A DNA stretch of 40,062 nucleotides from Candidatus Latescibacterota bacterium (GTDB taxonomy: Bacteria > Latescibacterota > UBA2968). The position numbers and the translations under genes were made by a program. This document shows positions 1-7,973 of the stretch, in pieces (the stretch's first letter is position 1; each line of letters starts with the position of its first letter). The notes beneath the pieces were generated by a model. It was not told the origin of the DNA. It worked only from the letters and a program-made list of their open reading frames with translations, and did no database searches. The stretch is from NCBI GenBank assembly GCA_022821275.1, contig JAJEDY010000026.1, positions 1-40,062 of the forward strand. The letters are read 5' to 3'.

Positions 1-2
1 CC

Positions 3-221
3 CGAACAGTCTTTGAAAAGTTGTCAAATCAACCGCCTGATGCTAGCCAAAACGCCCCATATCGCCGATATATCCACCCTATTTGCCTAATTTTTTGCTC
101 CGATTCAGGGCTTACCGATAATTTTAAAACAGCTTCTAAGATAAAGGTAGATAGTCTGAAGCGTTTTTTGCCCAGACGTATGCGGACGACTTTGCCTGTA
201 GCCGCTGAAAGTCAGGATTGA
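3..221 (+). CDS. possible 3' end of an upstream gene (partial)
   Basis: This reading frame is open from the window edge and stops one base before the urtD start codon, the tight spacing expected inside an operon. In urea-transporter operons the gene before urtD is normally the permease gene urtC. The visible residues do not contain the hydrophobic segments or conserved C-terminal region of UrtC that I would recognise; the last 25 residues are basic and could be a cytoplasmic tail. It may be a divergent tail of urtC, a different gene, or noncoding leader. Only its position supports it. Confidence 0.2.
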   Translation, partial: RTVFEKLSNQPPDASQNAPYRRYIHPICLIFCSDSGLTDNFKTASKIKVDSLKRFLPRRMRTTLPVAAESQD

Positions 222-222
222 T

Positions 223-975
223 ATGATTTTTGATCCGGTTCTGCTAACTGTTCAAAATTTGCGCGTGTCTTTTGATGGTTTTGTCGCGCTCGATATAGAT
301 GAGTTTGTCCTGCACGACCGGGAATTGCGCGTTGTTATTGGTCCAAATGGGGCGGGTAAAACCACGTTTCTCGATGTTTTATGTGGGAAGACCAGACCCG
401 ATTGCGGCAGTGCGCGTTTTGAAAAGTTCGATCTCACGCAGATGAGTGAAGATGCGATTGTCAAAGCGGGTGTTGGCCGCAAGTTTCAAACGCCGTCTGT
501 TTTTACTTCTCTTACGGTGTACGAAAATTTGATGCTGGCGCTCAAGACTGATCGCACGGTTCTCTTTTCGCTTGTTTCGCGTTTGTCGGATAAAAGTCGC
601 GATCGCATCCAGGCGGTTGCAGAACAGACGGGTCTGGCCGATCACTTGCATACGGTTGCGGATGCGCTTTCTCACGGGCAAAAACAGTGGCTGGAGATTG
701 CGATGGTTATTTTGCAAGATCCCGAGCTTTTTTTGATTGATGAACCCGCCGCTGGTATGACGGATGAAGAGACGGTTAAGACCGGGGAGCTTCTCGAACG
801 TCTGACGATGAATCACGCGATTATTGTTATTGAGCACGATATGGAATTTGTGAGACAGATTGCCCGTACTGTTACGGTTCTCCACGAGGGTAAAGTACTC
901 GTTGAGGGGCCGATGGAACAGGTGCAAAATGATCCCCAGGTTATTGAATGTTATCTGGGTAGTGCGCAGCATTGA
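223..975 (+). CDS. urtD: urea ABC transporter ATP-binding protein UrtD
   Basis: This is one of the two cytoplasmic ATPase subunits that power high-affinity urea import through the UrtBC permease. The 250-residue protein has a Walker A motif GPNGAGKTT at residues 40-48, the conserved VGRKFQTPSVF segment typical of UrtD, an ABC signature (LSHGQKQ), Walker B with DEP (LFLIDEPAAG) and an H-loop (VIEHDMEFV). The signature has His where most transporters have Gly, as is usual in UrtD. The ATG follows the upstream stop by one base, and urtE begins at the base after its own stop. Lying directly upstream of urease genes, it links urea uptake with hydrolysis. The rest of the transporter (urtABC) would lie left of the window. 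Confidence 0.93.
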   Translation: MIFDPVLLTVQNLRVSFDGFVALDIDEFVLHDRELRVVIGPNGAGKTTFLDVLCGKTRPDCGSARFEKFDLTQMSEDAIVKAGVGRKFQTPSVFTSLTVYENLMLALKTDRTVLFSLVSRLSDKSRDRIQAVAEQTGLADHLHTVADALSHGQKQWLEIAMVILQDPELFLIDEPAAGMTDEETVKTGELLERLTMNHAIIVIEHDMEFVRQIARTVTVLHEGKVLVEGPMEQVQNDPQVIECYLGSAQH

Positions 976-1710
976 ATGGGTGGGATAGAGATGACGACAA
1001 TTACAGACACCGCGCTCACCGTTCGAGATCTGGATGTTTATTACGGCGAGAGTCTCATCTTGCGCGATATTGGTATGGATATTTCCGGTGGTGCTATTGT
1101 GGCGGTTATGGGGCGCAATGGCGTTGGGAAGACGACGCTGATCAAGACGATAATGGGTCTGCTGCATCCTCGGCGGGGGCGTATTCTGTTGAATGGTGAG
1201 GATATAACGGGACAGGCACCGGATTTGCGGGCGCGCGCGGGTTTGAGTTATGTGCCGCAAGGGCGCGAGATTTTTCCCCGGCTGACGGTGTATGAGAATT
1301 TGCAGATTGGTTTAGAGGCGCGTACAGATGGTCTTACATCTCTGCCGGAGGATCTAATTTACGATCTTTTTCCCGTGTTGGCCGATATGCAAGATCGAAT
1401 GGGGGGTAATCTCAGCGGTGGGCAGCAACAGCAACTCGCCATTGCCCGTGCGCTCGTTGGCGATCCGGATATTCTCATTCTGGATGAACCCACAGAAGGT
1501 ATTCAGCCTTCGATTATTCTCGATATAGAAAATGTGTTGATTCATCTGAAGGACAAAGGGAATCTCACGATTATTCTGGTGGAGCAGTATTTTGATTTTG
1601 CCCGACAGATTGCCGATTATTTTTATTTGATGGATCGCGGGACCATTGCATTGTGCGGTTCTGCGGATGAATTGTCGGATGCGAGTATTAAGCAGTATCT
1701 TACGTTTTGA
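976..1710 (+). CDS. urtE: urea ABC transporter ATP-binding protein UrtE
   Basis: This is the second ATPase of the urea importer, partner of UrtD. Motifs include Walker [10 protein letters not shown], the UrtE/LivF-type block [18 protein letters not shown], signature [15 protein letters not shown] and Walker [14 protein letters not shown]. The H-loop position reads VEQ rather than VEH, as is normal for LivF/UrtE proteins. The first ATG directly abuts the urtD stop. An alternative ATG at 991 gives MTTITDTAL and is equally plausible because it keeps the conserved start of the domain. The length of 239-244 residues is normal. ureAB starts 13 bases after the stop, so transport and hydrolysis genes probably share a transcript. 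Confidence 0.92.
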   Translation: MGGIEMTTITDTALTVRDLDVYYGESLILRDIGMDISGGAIVAVMGRNGVGKTTLIKTIMGLLHPRRGRILLNGEDITGQAPDLRARAGLSYVPQGREIFPRLTVYENLQIGLEARTDGLTSLPEDLIYDLFPVLADMQDRMGGNLSGGQQQQLAIARALVGDPDILILDEPTEGIQPSIILDIENVLIHLKDKGNLTIILVEQYFDFARQIADYFYLMDRGTIALCGSADELSDASIKQYLTF

Positions 1711-1723
1711 TCAGGGATTTTCC

Positions 1724-2488
1724 ATGTATTTATCGCCCAAAGAAATTGACAAGTTGATGCTCCATAACGCGGGTTTTCTCGCGCAGAAGCGGTATGCCCG
1801 GGGTTTGCGTCTCAATTACCCGGAAGCGGTATCGCTTATCGCTGCACAGCTTCTCGAGTTTATCCGCGATGGCGAGTCCGTTGCCACGCTTATGGATAAG
1901 GGCAAGCAGTTGCTCGGTACGGAAGATGTTTTGCCCGGTGTTCCGGAGCTGGTTCACGAGGTGCAGGTGGAGGGTACGTTTCCCGATGGGACGAAACTCG
2001 TGACGGTTCACCATCCGATTTGTCGTGTGGAAGGCGATTCTGATCTCGCGTTGTACGGTTCGGGGCTGACGCGCGTCCGCTCGCCCTGGTCGCCGGATAA
2101 TACGGTTTCCGATACGCCGGGTGCCGGGACTACGGCGGCGGAGCCGATTACGCTCAATGCGGATCGAGAGACCCTTTCTCTTTCCGTGACCAATACCGGC
2201 GACCGCCCGATACAGGTGGGGTCGCATTATACATTTTTTGAAGTTAATCCCGCGCTTTCGTTTGATCGCGAAAAAGCCTATGGCTTCCGTCTCGATATTC
2301 CATCTGGTACTGCCGTGCGTTTTGAACCGGGGGAAAGCAGAACGGTTAATCTCGTCGCTATTGCCGGCAACCGCACGGTTTATGGGGGGAATGGTCTTAT
2401 TTCGGGACAGCTCGATGAGAATAAGGCAGAGGCTTTGCAAAGAGCGGGGGATGGTGGATTTAAGGGGATTTCAGATGTCTCAGATTGA
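1724..2488 (+). CDS. ureAB: urease gamma-beta fusion subunit UreAB
   Basis: Structural subunit of the nickel urease that hydrolyses urea to ammonia and carbamate. Residues 1 to about 100 match the gamma subunit ([42 protein letters not shown]). From about residue 125 the beta subunit follows ([34 protein letters not shown], where the family has the VGSHyHF motif, and [13 protein letters not shown]). The two are joined in one 254-residue chain, an arrangement known from Helicobacter UreA and some other bacteria; most bacteria keep separate ureA and ureB genes. The ATG at 1724 gives the family N-terminus; an earlier in-frame ATG at 1646 lies inside urtE and is rejected. The 3' end overlaps ureC by 14 bases, suggesting translational coupling. 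Confidence 0.95.
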   Translation: MYLSPKEIDKLMLHNAGFLAQKRYARGLRLNYPEAVSLIAAQLLEFIRDGESVATLMDKGKQLLGTEDVLPGVPELVHEVQVEGTFPDGTKLVTVHHPICRVEGDSDLALYGSGLTRVRSPWSPDNTVSDTPGAGTTAAEPITLNADRETLSLSVTNTGDRPIQVGSHYTFFEVNPALSFDREKAYGFRLDIPSGTAVRFEPGESRTVNLVAIAGNRTVYGGNGLISGQLDENKAEALQRAGDGGFKGISDVSD

Positions 2489-4178
2489 TCGAACCGCTTA
2501 TGCCAGTATGTACGGTCCCACAACGGGAGACCGCGTTCAGTTGGGCGATACCCATCTCGTCGTTGAGGTGGAGAACGATTATACAATTTATGGCGATGAA
2601 TGCAAATTTGGCGGGGGCAAGGTGCTGCGAGATGGCATGGGCCAGGCCACGGGCGTGTCGCAGGATAGGGCGCTGGACCTCGTGATTACCAATGCGCTTG
2701 TCGTTGATTATACGGGGATATACAAGGCGGATATTGGGATTAAAAATGGGCGCATCGCCGGTGTTGGCAAAGCGGGTAATCCCGATATTATGTCGGGTGT
2801 TGATCCCGATCTCATCGTGGGGGTTACGACTGAGGTTATTGCGGGTGAAGGCCATATGTTGACTGCCGGTGCGCTCGATGTGCATGTCCATTTTATTTGT
2901 CCTCAGCAAGTTGAAGAGGCGATTGCTTCGGGTATTACGACGATGCTCGGTGGCGGCACGGGTCCGGCGACGGGTACGAATGCTACGACGTGTACACCGG
3001 GGGCGCACCACATTCGCATGATGCTGGCGTCGTGTGATGCCTTTCCCCTCAATTTTGGGTTTTTGGGCAAGGGCAATTCTTCGCTTCCGCAAGGGCTTGT
3101 CGAGCAGATCGAAGGTGGGGCTTGTGGTCTTAAACTTCACGAGGATTGGGGTACGACGCCTGCTGCTATTGATTCCTGTCTCTCGGTTGCCGATGAATAC
3201 GATGTTCAGGTGGCGATTCACACGGATACGCTCAATGAGTCGGGTTTTGTCGAGCAGAGTTGTGCGGCTTTTAAGGGGCGCACGATTCATACGTATCACA
3301 CCGAGGGTGCAGGAGGGGGACACGCGCCGGATATTATGCGTCTTTGCGGCGAGGCGAATGTTTTGCCTTCTTCTACCAATCCCACGCGGCCTTTTACGGC
3401 GAATACGATTGACGAGCATCTCGATATGCTCATGGTGTGTCATCATCTGGATAAGAATATACCCGAGGATGTCGCTTTTGCCGAGAGTCGGATCCGGCAG
3501 GAGACGATTGCGGCAGAAGATATTTTGCACGATATGGGGGCGCTGTCGATTATTGCATCGGATAGTCAGGCGATGGGGCGCGTGGGGGAGGTTATTTGTC
3601 GTACGTGGCAGACTGCCCATAAGATGCGGGAGCAGCGCGGTACACTGCGCGGTGATGGGGAGAATGATAATGGGCGCGTGAAGCGGTATATTGCCAAATA
3701 TACGATTAATCCCGCGACGGCTCATGGTTTGAGCGATTATATCGGTTCGGTTGAGGTGGGCAAACTCGCGGATCTCGTGCTCTGGAAGCCATCTTTTTTT
3801 GGTGCGAAACCCGAGATGGTGATTAAGGGCGGTGTGATCGCGTATTCGCAGATGGGCGATCCAAATGCTTCGATTCCCACGCCGCAACCCGTGTATCCGC
3901 GTCCCATGTTCGGTGCTTATGGCAATGCCGTGGGTTCTGCGTCGCTCGCTTTTGTTTCCCGGGCTTCGCTGGAGACCGTTGCGTCTTACGATCTGTCTAA
4001 GGGCGTTGTTGCGGTGTCCAATTGTCGGGATATTGGGAAGAAGGATATGAAGCTCAATGATTTTATTCCCGATATTCACATTGATCCGGAGACTTATAGC
4101 GTTACGGTCAATGGCGAGTTGCTTACCTGTGAGGCGGCAGAGAAGTTGCCGCTGGCACAGCTTTATAATTTGTTTTGA
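2475..4178 (+). CDS. ureC: urease alpha (catalytic) subunit UreC
   Basis: Catalytic subunit of urease, with a bi-nickel centre. The 567-residue protein has all active-site residues: His137 and His139 (DVHVHF), Lys220 as the carbamylated nickel-bridging lysine and His222 (GLKLHEDW), His249 ([11 protein letters not shown]), His275 ([12 protein letters not shown]), the flap-region CHH with catalytic His323, and Asp363 ([10 protein letters not shown]). Each is offset by three from Klebsiella numbering, so length and spacing are normal and the enzyme should be active once nickel is loaded. The ATG at 2475 gives [19 protein letters not shown], the family N-terminus. The gene overlaps ureAB and is followed two bases later by ureF. 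Confidence 0.98.
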   Translation: MSQIDRTAYASMYGPTTGDRVQLGDTHLVVEVENDYTIYGDECKFGGGKVLRDGMGQATGVSQDRALDLVITNALVVDYTGIYKADIGIKNGRIAGVGKAGNPDIMSGVDPDLIVGVTTEVIAGEGHMLTAGALDVHVHFICPQQVEEAIASGITTMLGGGTGPATGTNATTCTPGAHHIRMMLASCDAFPLNFGFLGKGNSSLPQGLVEQIEGGACGLKLHEDWGTTPAAIDSCLSVADEYDVQVAIHTDTLNESGFVEQSCAAFKGRTIHTYHTEGAGGGHAPDIMRLCGEANVLPSSTNPTRPFTANTIDEHLDMLMVCHHLDKNIPEDVAFAESRIRQETIAAEDILHDMGALSIIASDSQAMGRVGEVICRTWQTAHKMREQRGTLRGDGENDNGRVKRYIAKYTINPATAHGLSDYIGSVEVGKLADLVLWKPSFFGAKPEMVIKGGVIAYSQMGDPNASIPTPQPVYPRPMFGAYGNAVGSASLAFVSRASLETVASYDLSKGVVAVSNCRDIGKKDMKLNDFIPDIHIDPETYSVTVNGELLTCEAAEKLPLAQLYNLF

Positions 4179-4180
4179 TT

Positions 4181-4849
4181 ATGCTCTTTGATCTTCTCAC
4201 ACTTGCCGATAGCAATTTCCCTACGGGGGGATACGCATTTTCCAATGGTCTGGAGGCGACCAAACAGATGGGGTTGTTGCGGTCTTCTGATGATCTGGAT
4301 GCGTATCTTCAGACGGTGATTCACGCGACGGCAAATAGTGAGATTCCGTTTATTAATGCGTGTTTTAAGGGTGATCCGATTCCCGCAGATTTGACGGATG
4401 TGCTGCTCGCGTATGATGCGATGCTCACGGCTCCGGCGATGGTTCGCGGCAGTGAGGTGCAGGGTCGCAATTTGTTGCGTTTGATGCGCGATTTGTATTT
4501 TTCCGATGTGATGGCGCATTTGCACGAGATATTACTTGCACAACCTGTGCCGGCTCATTATACGGTTGTTTTTGGTACGACTTTTCGGGTTGCAGGTCTT
4601 GAGCACAGGCATACGTGTCGGATTTTTATGTATCAGTTTTTGCGCGATCAGATCAGTGCGGCTGTTCGTCTGGGGCAGGTCGGTCCCCTCGAGGCTGCGC
4701 GGTTGCAAAAACGCCATCACAAGACGGCGATTAGAGCTATGACTTCTGTCGCGCAGGCAGATTATACGCGTGCGACGCGCTGCGCACCCCAATGGGATAT
4801 TGCTCAGGGTATGCACGGGTATCTGTATTCGCGGTTGTTTCAGAGTTAG
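4181..4849 (+). CDS. ureF: urease accessory protein UreF
   Basis: UreF works with UreD and UreG in the complex that delivers nickel and CO2 to apo-urease. The 222-residue protein has the family N-terminus LADSNFPTGGYAFSNGLE (compare DSxxPxGGFxxSxGLE), a predominantly helical body and normal length. ATG 4181 lies two bases after the ureC stop, so translation is probably coupled; a TTG at 4175 overlapping the ureC stop is less likely. The gene is followed by about 170 bases of repeat-bearing spacer before ureG. The C-terminus ends SRLFQS. Confidence 0.9.
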   Translation: MLFDLLTLADSNFPTGGYAFSNGLEATKQMGLLRSSDDLDAYLQTVIHATANSEIPFINACFKGDPIPADLTDVLLAYDAMLTAPAMVRGSEVQGRNLLRLMRDLYFSDVMAHLHEILLAQPVPAHYTVVFGTTFRVAGLEHRHTCRIFMYQFLRDQISAAVRLGQVGPLEAARLQKRHHKTAIRAMTSVAQADYTRATRCAPQWDIAQGMHGYLYSRLFQS

Positions 4850-4867
4850 AGAAGCGAACCAAAAGCA

Positions 4868-4896
4868 ACCACCGATGAACACCGATGAACACAGAG
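4868..4896 (+). repeat. tandem ACCGATGAAC dispersed repeat
   Basis: Two perfect copies of a 10-base unit (ACCGATGAAC) plus a partial third lie just after ureF. Related units occur at 5730-5760 (CGCAGATGAA type) and 38151-38180 (CCGCAGATGG type). Short GATGAACRC-like tandem repeats of this kind are dispersed in many environmental bacterial genomes. A six-base AAAAGC stands on both sides (4861-4866 and 4898-4903), possibly a short target duplication. No coding function is seen. Confidence 0.75.
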
Positions 4897-4935
4897 TAAA
4901 AGCTAACTGGTAGCGATTAGCAGAGCAGATGAAAG

Positions 4936-4980
4936 CCGTCATCGCGGCAGGATGCTGAGCCGCGATCCAGAAGGTTTTGC
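4936..4980 (+). repeat. palindromic dispersed repeat, copy 1
   Basis: The 8-base arms ATCGCGGC (4941-4948) and GCCGCGAT (4959-4966) enclose a 10-base loop and are followed by CCAGAAGGTTTTGC. The same arrangement with the same 3' tail occurs at 26909-26950, 22 kb away between unrelated genes. Arms and tail are conserved while the loop differs (AGGATGCTGA here, ATGCTTAAA there), typical of a REP-like mobile palindrome. It sits in the leader of ureG and could fold in the mRNA, affecting RNA stability or partial termination. Confidence 0.8.
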
Positions 4981-5020
4981 TTATCATTGCGCCATGATTC
5001 CAATTCTTAAAGGATTTGCT

Positions 5021-5749
5021 ATGCACAATCATCATCACGACCACGATCATTCTCACGAGCCTTTTGATTCTCCGGGCGATTTTGCTCTGCGCGAGTCGGT
5101 TCTCGGCGATCGCGATTTTTCTCAGCGGGCGTTTACCGTGGGGGTTGGTGGTCCGGTGGGTACGGGGAAGACGGCGCTTGTCCGCGTGCTGTGCGAAGCC
5201 CTGCGCGATCGCTTTAGTCTCGGTGTGGTTACGAATGATATTTTTACGCGGGAGGATGCCGAGTTTCTTTTGCGTCACAAGGCGCTCGAGGCCGATCGCA
5301 TTATTGGGGTTGAGACGGGCGGGTGCCCGCATGCAGCTATTCGCGAAGATATTTCGCTGAATTTGAATGCGCTTGAAGATTTGATGATTCGGTTTGCGTG
5401 CGATATCGATTTGCTTTTTGTGGAGAGTGGTGGCGATAATCTGGCGGCGCATTTTAGCAAGGAGCTTGTCGATTACGCGATTTATGTGATTGATGTTTCC
5501 GCTGGGGATAAGATTCCCCGAAAAGGGGGTCCGGGTATTACCCAATCGGATTTGCTCGTTATCAATAAGACCGATCTCGCCGATCTCATTGGCGCAGACC
5601 TGGGGGTTATGGCGCGGGATGCGAAAAGGATGCGCGGAGATGGTCCCACGATTTTTGCCTGTTTGAAACACGGGTCTGGCCTCGATGAGATTATTGAGCA
5701 TGTTCTCCGAGCGCGCAGGTCTGTTGTATCCGCAGATGAACGCAGATGA
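5021..5749 (+). CDS. ureG: urease accessory GTPase UreG with His-rich N-terminus
   Basis: SIMIBI-class GTPase that binds nickel and hydrolyses GTP during urease activation. Residues 1-12 carry seven histidines ([12 protein letters not shown]), followed by P-loop GGPVGTGKT (about residues 43-51), the nickel-binding Cys-Pro-His motif in [15 protein letters not shown] and the NKTD guanine-specificity motif. His-rich UreG N-termini are known in other species. With no ureE nearby, this one might supply nickel storage. ATG 5021 is preceded by AGGA and starts the family domain; upstream in-frame starts lie in the palindromic repeat. The last eight residues (VSADERR plus preceding Val) and the stop are encoded by an inserted repeat; see 5714-5795. 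Confidence 0.95.
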   Translation: MHNHHHDHDHSHEPFDSPGDFALRESVLGDRDFSQRAFTVGVGGPVGTGKTALVRVLCEALRDRFSLGVVTNDIFTREDAEFLLRHKALEADRIIGVETGGCPHAAIREDISLNLNALEDLMIRFACDIDLLFVESGGDNLAAHFSKELVDYAIYVIDVSAGDKIPRKGGPGITQSDLLVINKTDLADLIGADLGVMARDAKRMRGDGPTIFACLKHGSGLDEIIEHVLRARRSVVSADERR

Positions 5750-5795
5750 ACGCGGATGAAGGCGTATGCATATTCCCCACGCACGCAGGTCTGTT
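5714..5795 (+). repeat. inserted tandem repeat flanked by a 12-bp direct duplication
   Basis: CGCAGGTCTGTT occurs at 5714-5725 and again at 5784-5795. Between them are 58 bases containing three 10-base units (CGCAGATGAA, CGCAGATGAA, CGCGGATGAA). This looks like insertion of a small repeat with duplication of a 12-base target. Removing one duplicate and the insert puts the ureG frame directly into CTG TGA, giving a C-terminus ending RRSVL instead of [11 protein letters not shown]. The insert therefore appears to have supplied the present ureG stop codon. Confidence 0.7.
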
Positions 5796-5799
5796 CTGT

Positions 5800-5833
5800 G
5801 AATTAAAAATTAAAAATTGAGAATTAAGAATTG
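5800..5833 (+). repeat. AT-rich AATTAAAAATT-type repeat
   Basis: Repeated AATTAAAAATTAAAAATT-like units run up to the ureD start. Such low-complexity AATTAAAAATT strings are commonly dispersed in environmental genomes. It pushes the ureD reading frame to begin on a TTG within the repeat's last bases, because an in-frame TAA lies at 5825-5827. Confidence 0.6.
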
Positions 5834-6655
5834 CTTCCTTCCCAAATTGAAGTGACCCGTAATGGCTCCCGTTCTGTCCTTACTGCCTGTCGCTCAGTCG
5901 CGCCTCTGAAGTTGCTCAATCCCGCTGCACAGGGCGATTATTGCGCTGTTGTGCTTTCGAGTTATGGGGGCGGTATGGTGGAAGGGGATGCGACGACGCT
6001 GCGTGTGCGATGTGGTGAAGGGGCGGCTCTTTATCTGGGGACTCAGGCGTTTACTAAAGTTTATAAGAGTCCCAATGGTATTCCGTGTAAACAAATAATT
6101 AATGGTGAGGTGGAGGCCGGGGGCCTTGCCGTTGTTTTGCCCGATCCCGTTGTTCCCTATGCGCAGAGTGTTTTTGAGCAGGAGCAGTCGTGGCATCTGG
6201 GGGCTGATTCGTGTCTGGTGCTCGCCGATGGTCATACGGCTGGACGCATGGCTTTTGGGGAGCATTTTGGGTACACGAGTTACCGGTCTGATATTGCTGT
6301 GCATACGGCCGAACGCCCGGTTCTATTGGAGCGCTATTATTCCGAGCCGGAGATGTTGTCGCCGGCATATACGGGTGCGTTTGGGGCCTATTATGTTGTT
6401 TTTAATATTTTTGTTGCGGGTAATTCCGCGCGTTTTAGCTGTCTGGTTGAAAGTCTTTCCCAATCGCTCGCTCCTTTGTTGAAACCCTCGCGGGATTCGC
6501 TCTTGCTTTCCTTTGCTTCCCCCAGACCCGATCTTTTTGTGATACGATCCCTCGCAGAAAATGTCGAGTGTCTCCATCCCCTCTATACAGCCCTCCGCGA
6601 TGCAATTGCCCATCCCAATGTTCTCGGTGCAGATCCGCTGGCGCGAAAGTATTGA
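5831..6655 (+). CDS. ureD: urease accessory protein UreD
   Basis: UreD (UreH) is the scaffold that binds apo-urease and recruits UreF and UreG for nickel insertion. Diagnostic segments are LSSYGGGMVEGDATTLRVRCGEGAALYLGTQAFTKVYKS near residues 43-90, the UreD core, and PDPVVPYAQSVFEQEQ. The 274-residue length is normal. No ATG is available near the start: the choices are TTG 5831 and GTG 5852, both without a clear Shine-Dalgarno and next to AT-rich repeat DNA, so initiation may be weak or the 5' end slightly eroded. It closes the urease cluster; order here is AB-C-F-G-D, with no ureE. Confidence 0.88.
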   Translation: MLPSQIEVTRNGSRSVLTACRSVAPLKLLNPAAQGDYCAVVLSSYGGGMVEGDATTLRVRCGEGAALYLGTQAFTKVYKSPNGIPCKQIINGEVEAGGLAVVLPDPVVPYAQSVFEQEQSWHLGADSCLVLADGHTAGRMAFGEHFGYTSYRSDIAVHTAERPVLLERYYSEPEMLSPAYTGAFGAYYVVFNIFVAGNSARFSCLVESLSQSLAPLLKPSRDSLLLSFASPRPDLFVIRSLAENVECLHPLYTALRDAIAHPNVLGADPLARKY

Positions 6656-6823
6656 AGTGGTCAGTGTTGAGCCTGCTTCAGCCTCCAGTCCCGAGTAGTA
6701 CTTGATATTCCCCGAAATATGCGTTAGTTTGATGTTTAAGGCGACAATACCATACTCACCCCTTCGCAAATCAGCGATCCTCCTCCCCCAATAGCTGCAA
6801 ATAAAAAACTTGTTTAAATACTC

Positions 6824-6873
6824 TTGATGATTTTGGCAGGTGAAAGTATAATAGTGTAGAATTGAAATTCAAT
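6824..6873 (+). promoter_or_regulatory. sigma70-type promoter with downstream palindrome for the R-M genes
   Basis: TTGATG (6824-6829), a 17-base spacer and a perfect TATAAT (6847-6852) form a strong housekeeping-type promoter. Nine bases downstream is a perfect 13-base palindrome ATTGAAATTCAAT (6861-6873), well placed as an operator near the transcription start. No controller (C) protein gene is visible, so repression by the methyltransferase itself is one possibility. The 286 bases between ureD and the endonuclease start hold no other clear feature. Confidence 0.65.
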
Positions 6874-6941
6874 ATAAACTTTAAATCCATATCTTTCAAT
6901 ACTTTATATAGTTATTTTGGTTGCAAATGGAGTGTTTTGTC

Positions 6942-7973
6942 ATGCCTTATCCCAGAACCGTAGAGGAACTCAAAGAAAATGCTGTGATCTATTGGCCCTC
7001 TGAGATTGCTGAGAAAGAGAGAAATTCCAGTATTATTCCATTGCTCCTCGCAAAGCAAGATCATTTTATCAGTGTACTACATCTTGCGGATAAAGATCCT
7101 TATGCTTGGACTCAACTTTTGTCTCTCACGGACGCGCTCTCTCCTAATCTTTTTTTAAAACACCTTTGTATTTTATCCGATATAGGTGGAGAAAGCTTAA
7201 AGCGCTTTGCAACAGAGCTTCCGAGGGTATTCCAAAACGAAAATTTTCAATTTATCTTTCGCGATAAAATTTATGAGCATGAAATGAATTCTCTTTTTCA
7301 GGGCAAGAAATGGAGCAATCCAAGTTTGGGACTTGACGGAAATGGTCTTCAGCAACGGTTTGGCCTTACAGATGGCATTCTTGATGTCAGTATTCTGATC
7401 CTCTTTGGCAGTTTGTCAATCAATACTTTACCAGAAGAAATCGAAAGCAAATGTGTTATTGGCTCAATGCTTGGCGACAAGAGACAATTGAAAAAATACA
7501 TCAAAGAACGATATATCTGGGTGAGTCGAATTACGGGGGGCGCAACATCCAATAGGATGGGTTATCTTGCTCAGGACTATGTTAAAGAACGTTTGGCACA
7601 ATATCTTCCGCGTTGGGATTTTTCTAAATCTACTATTCCCGGCATCAGCCAAAATGAAGGCAGAACAGATACGAGATTTGACATCGTTGGTACAAGCCCT
7701 GATGGTAGTACTTCCTGGGGTATTGAAGTGAGCTTTCAGTTCACGACAAATAGCGTTGTAGAAAGAAAGGCCAAACTCGCATCTGATAGACAAACACTTC
7801 TTCACGACAAAGGCCATAAGGTTGCGTATGTCGTTGATGGCGCAGGTAATTTTGAACGTCGTTCTTTTGTCCAAGATTTAATCGACTATAGTGATTGTAT
7901 TGTCAATTTTAGTGAAGTCGATATCCAATATCTTGCAAAGACTATGGAAGGGAATGTTTCAAATGGCACATAG
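6942..7973 (+). CDS. putative type II restriction endonuclease
   Basis: This 343-residue protein has no signal peptide or membrane segment. It overlaps the 5' end of a DNA methyltransferase gene by 11 bases, the typical arrangement of a type II restriction-modification pair. A PD-(D/E)XK-like core is visible: Asp247 (RFDIVGTSPDG), then Glu262-Val-Ser (WGIEVSFQFTTNSVVERKAKLA), with Ser in place of the usual Lys. The preceding helix GYLAQDYVKERL fits the fold. ATG 6942 has GGAG nine bases upstream; in-frame alternatives are 6921 (TTG) and 6927. Base composition is clearly AT-richer than the urease genes on the left and the enolase cluster on the right, consistent with acquisition by transfer. 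I do not recognise the recognition-sequence family. Confidence 0.72.
   Translation: MPYPRTVEELKENAVIYWPSEIAEKERNSSIIPLLLAKQDHFISVLHLADKDPYAWTQLLSLTDALSPNLFLKHLCILSDIGGESLKRFATELPRVFQNENFQFIFRDKIYEHEMNSLFQGKKWSNPSLGLDGNGLQQRFGLTDGILDVSILILFGSLSINTLPEEIESKCVIGSMLGDKRQLKKYIKERYIWVSRITGGATSNRMGYLAQDYVKERLAQYLPRWDFSKSTIPGISQNEGRTDTRFDIVGTSPDGSTSWGIEVSFQFTTNSVVERKAKLASDRQTLLHDKGHKVAYVVDGAGNFERRSFVQDLIDYSDCIVNFSEVDIQYLAKTMEGNVSNGT

Noticed and set aside
2460-4079. 539-codon open frame on the minus strand over ureC
   Set aside because: It is antisense to a fully conserved ureC, rich in Arg, Asn and His with no domain pattern, and reflects codon bias of the sense gene.
5730-5760. Tandem 10-mers considered as a CRISPR array
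   Set aside because: Units are directly tandem with no spacers and are too short; they belong to a dispersed simple repeat also at 4868 and 38151.
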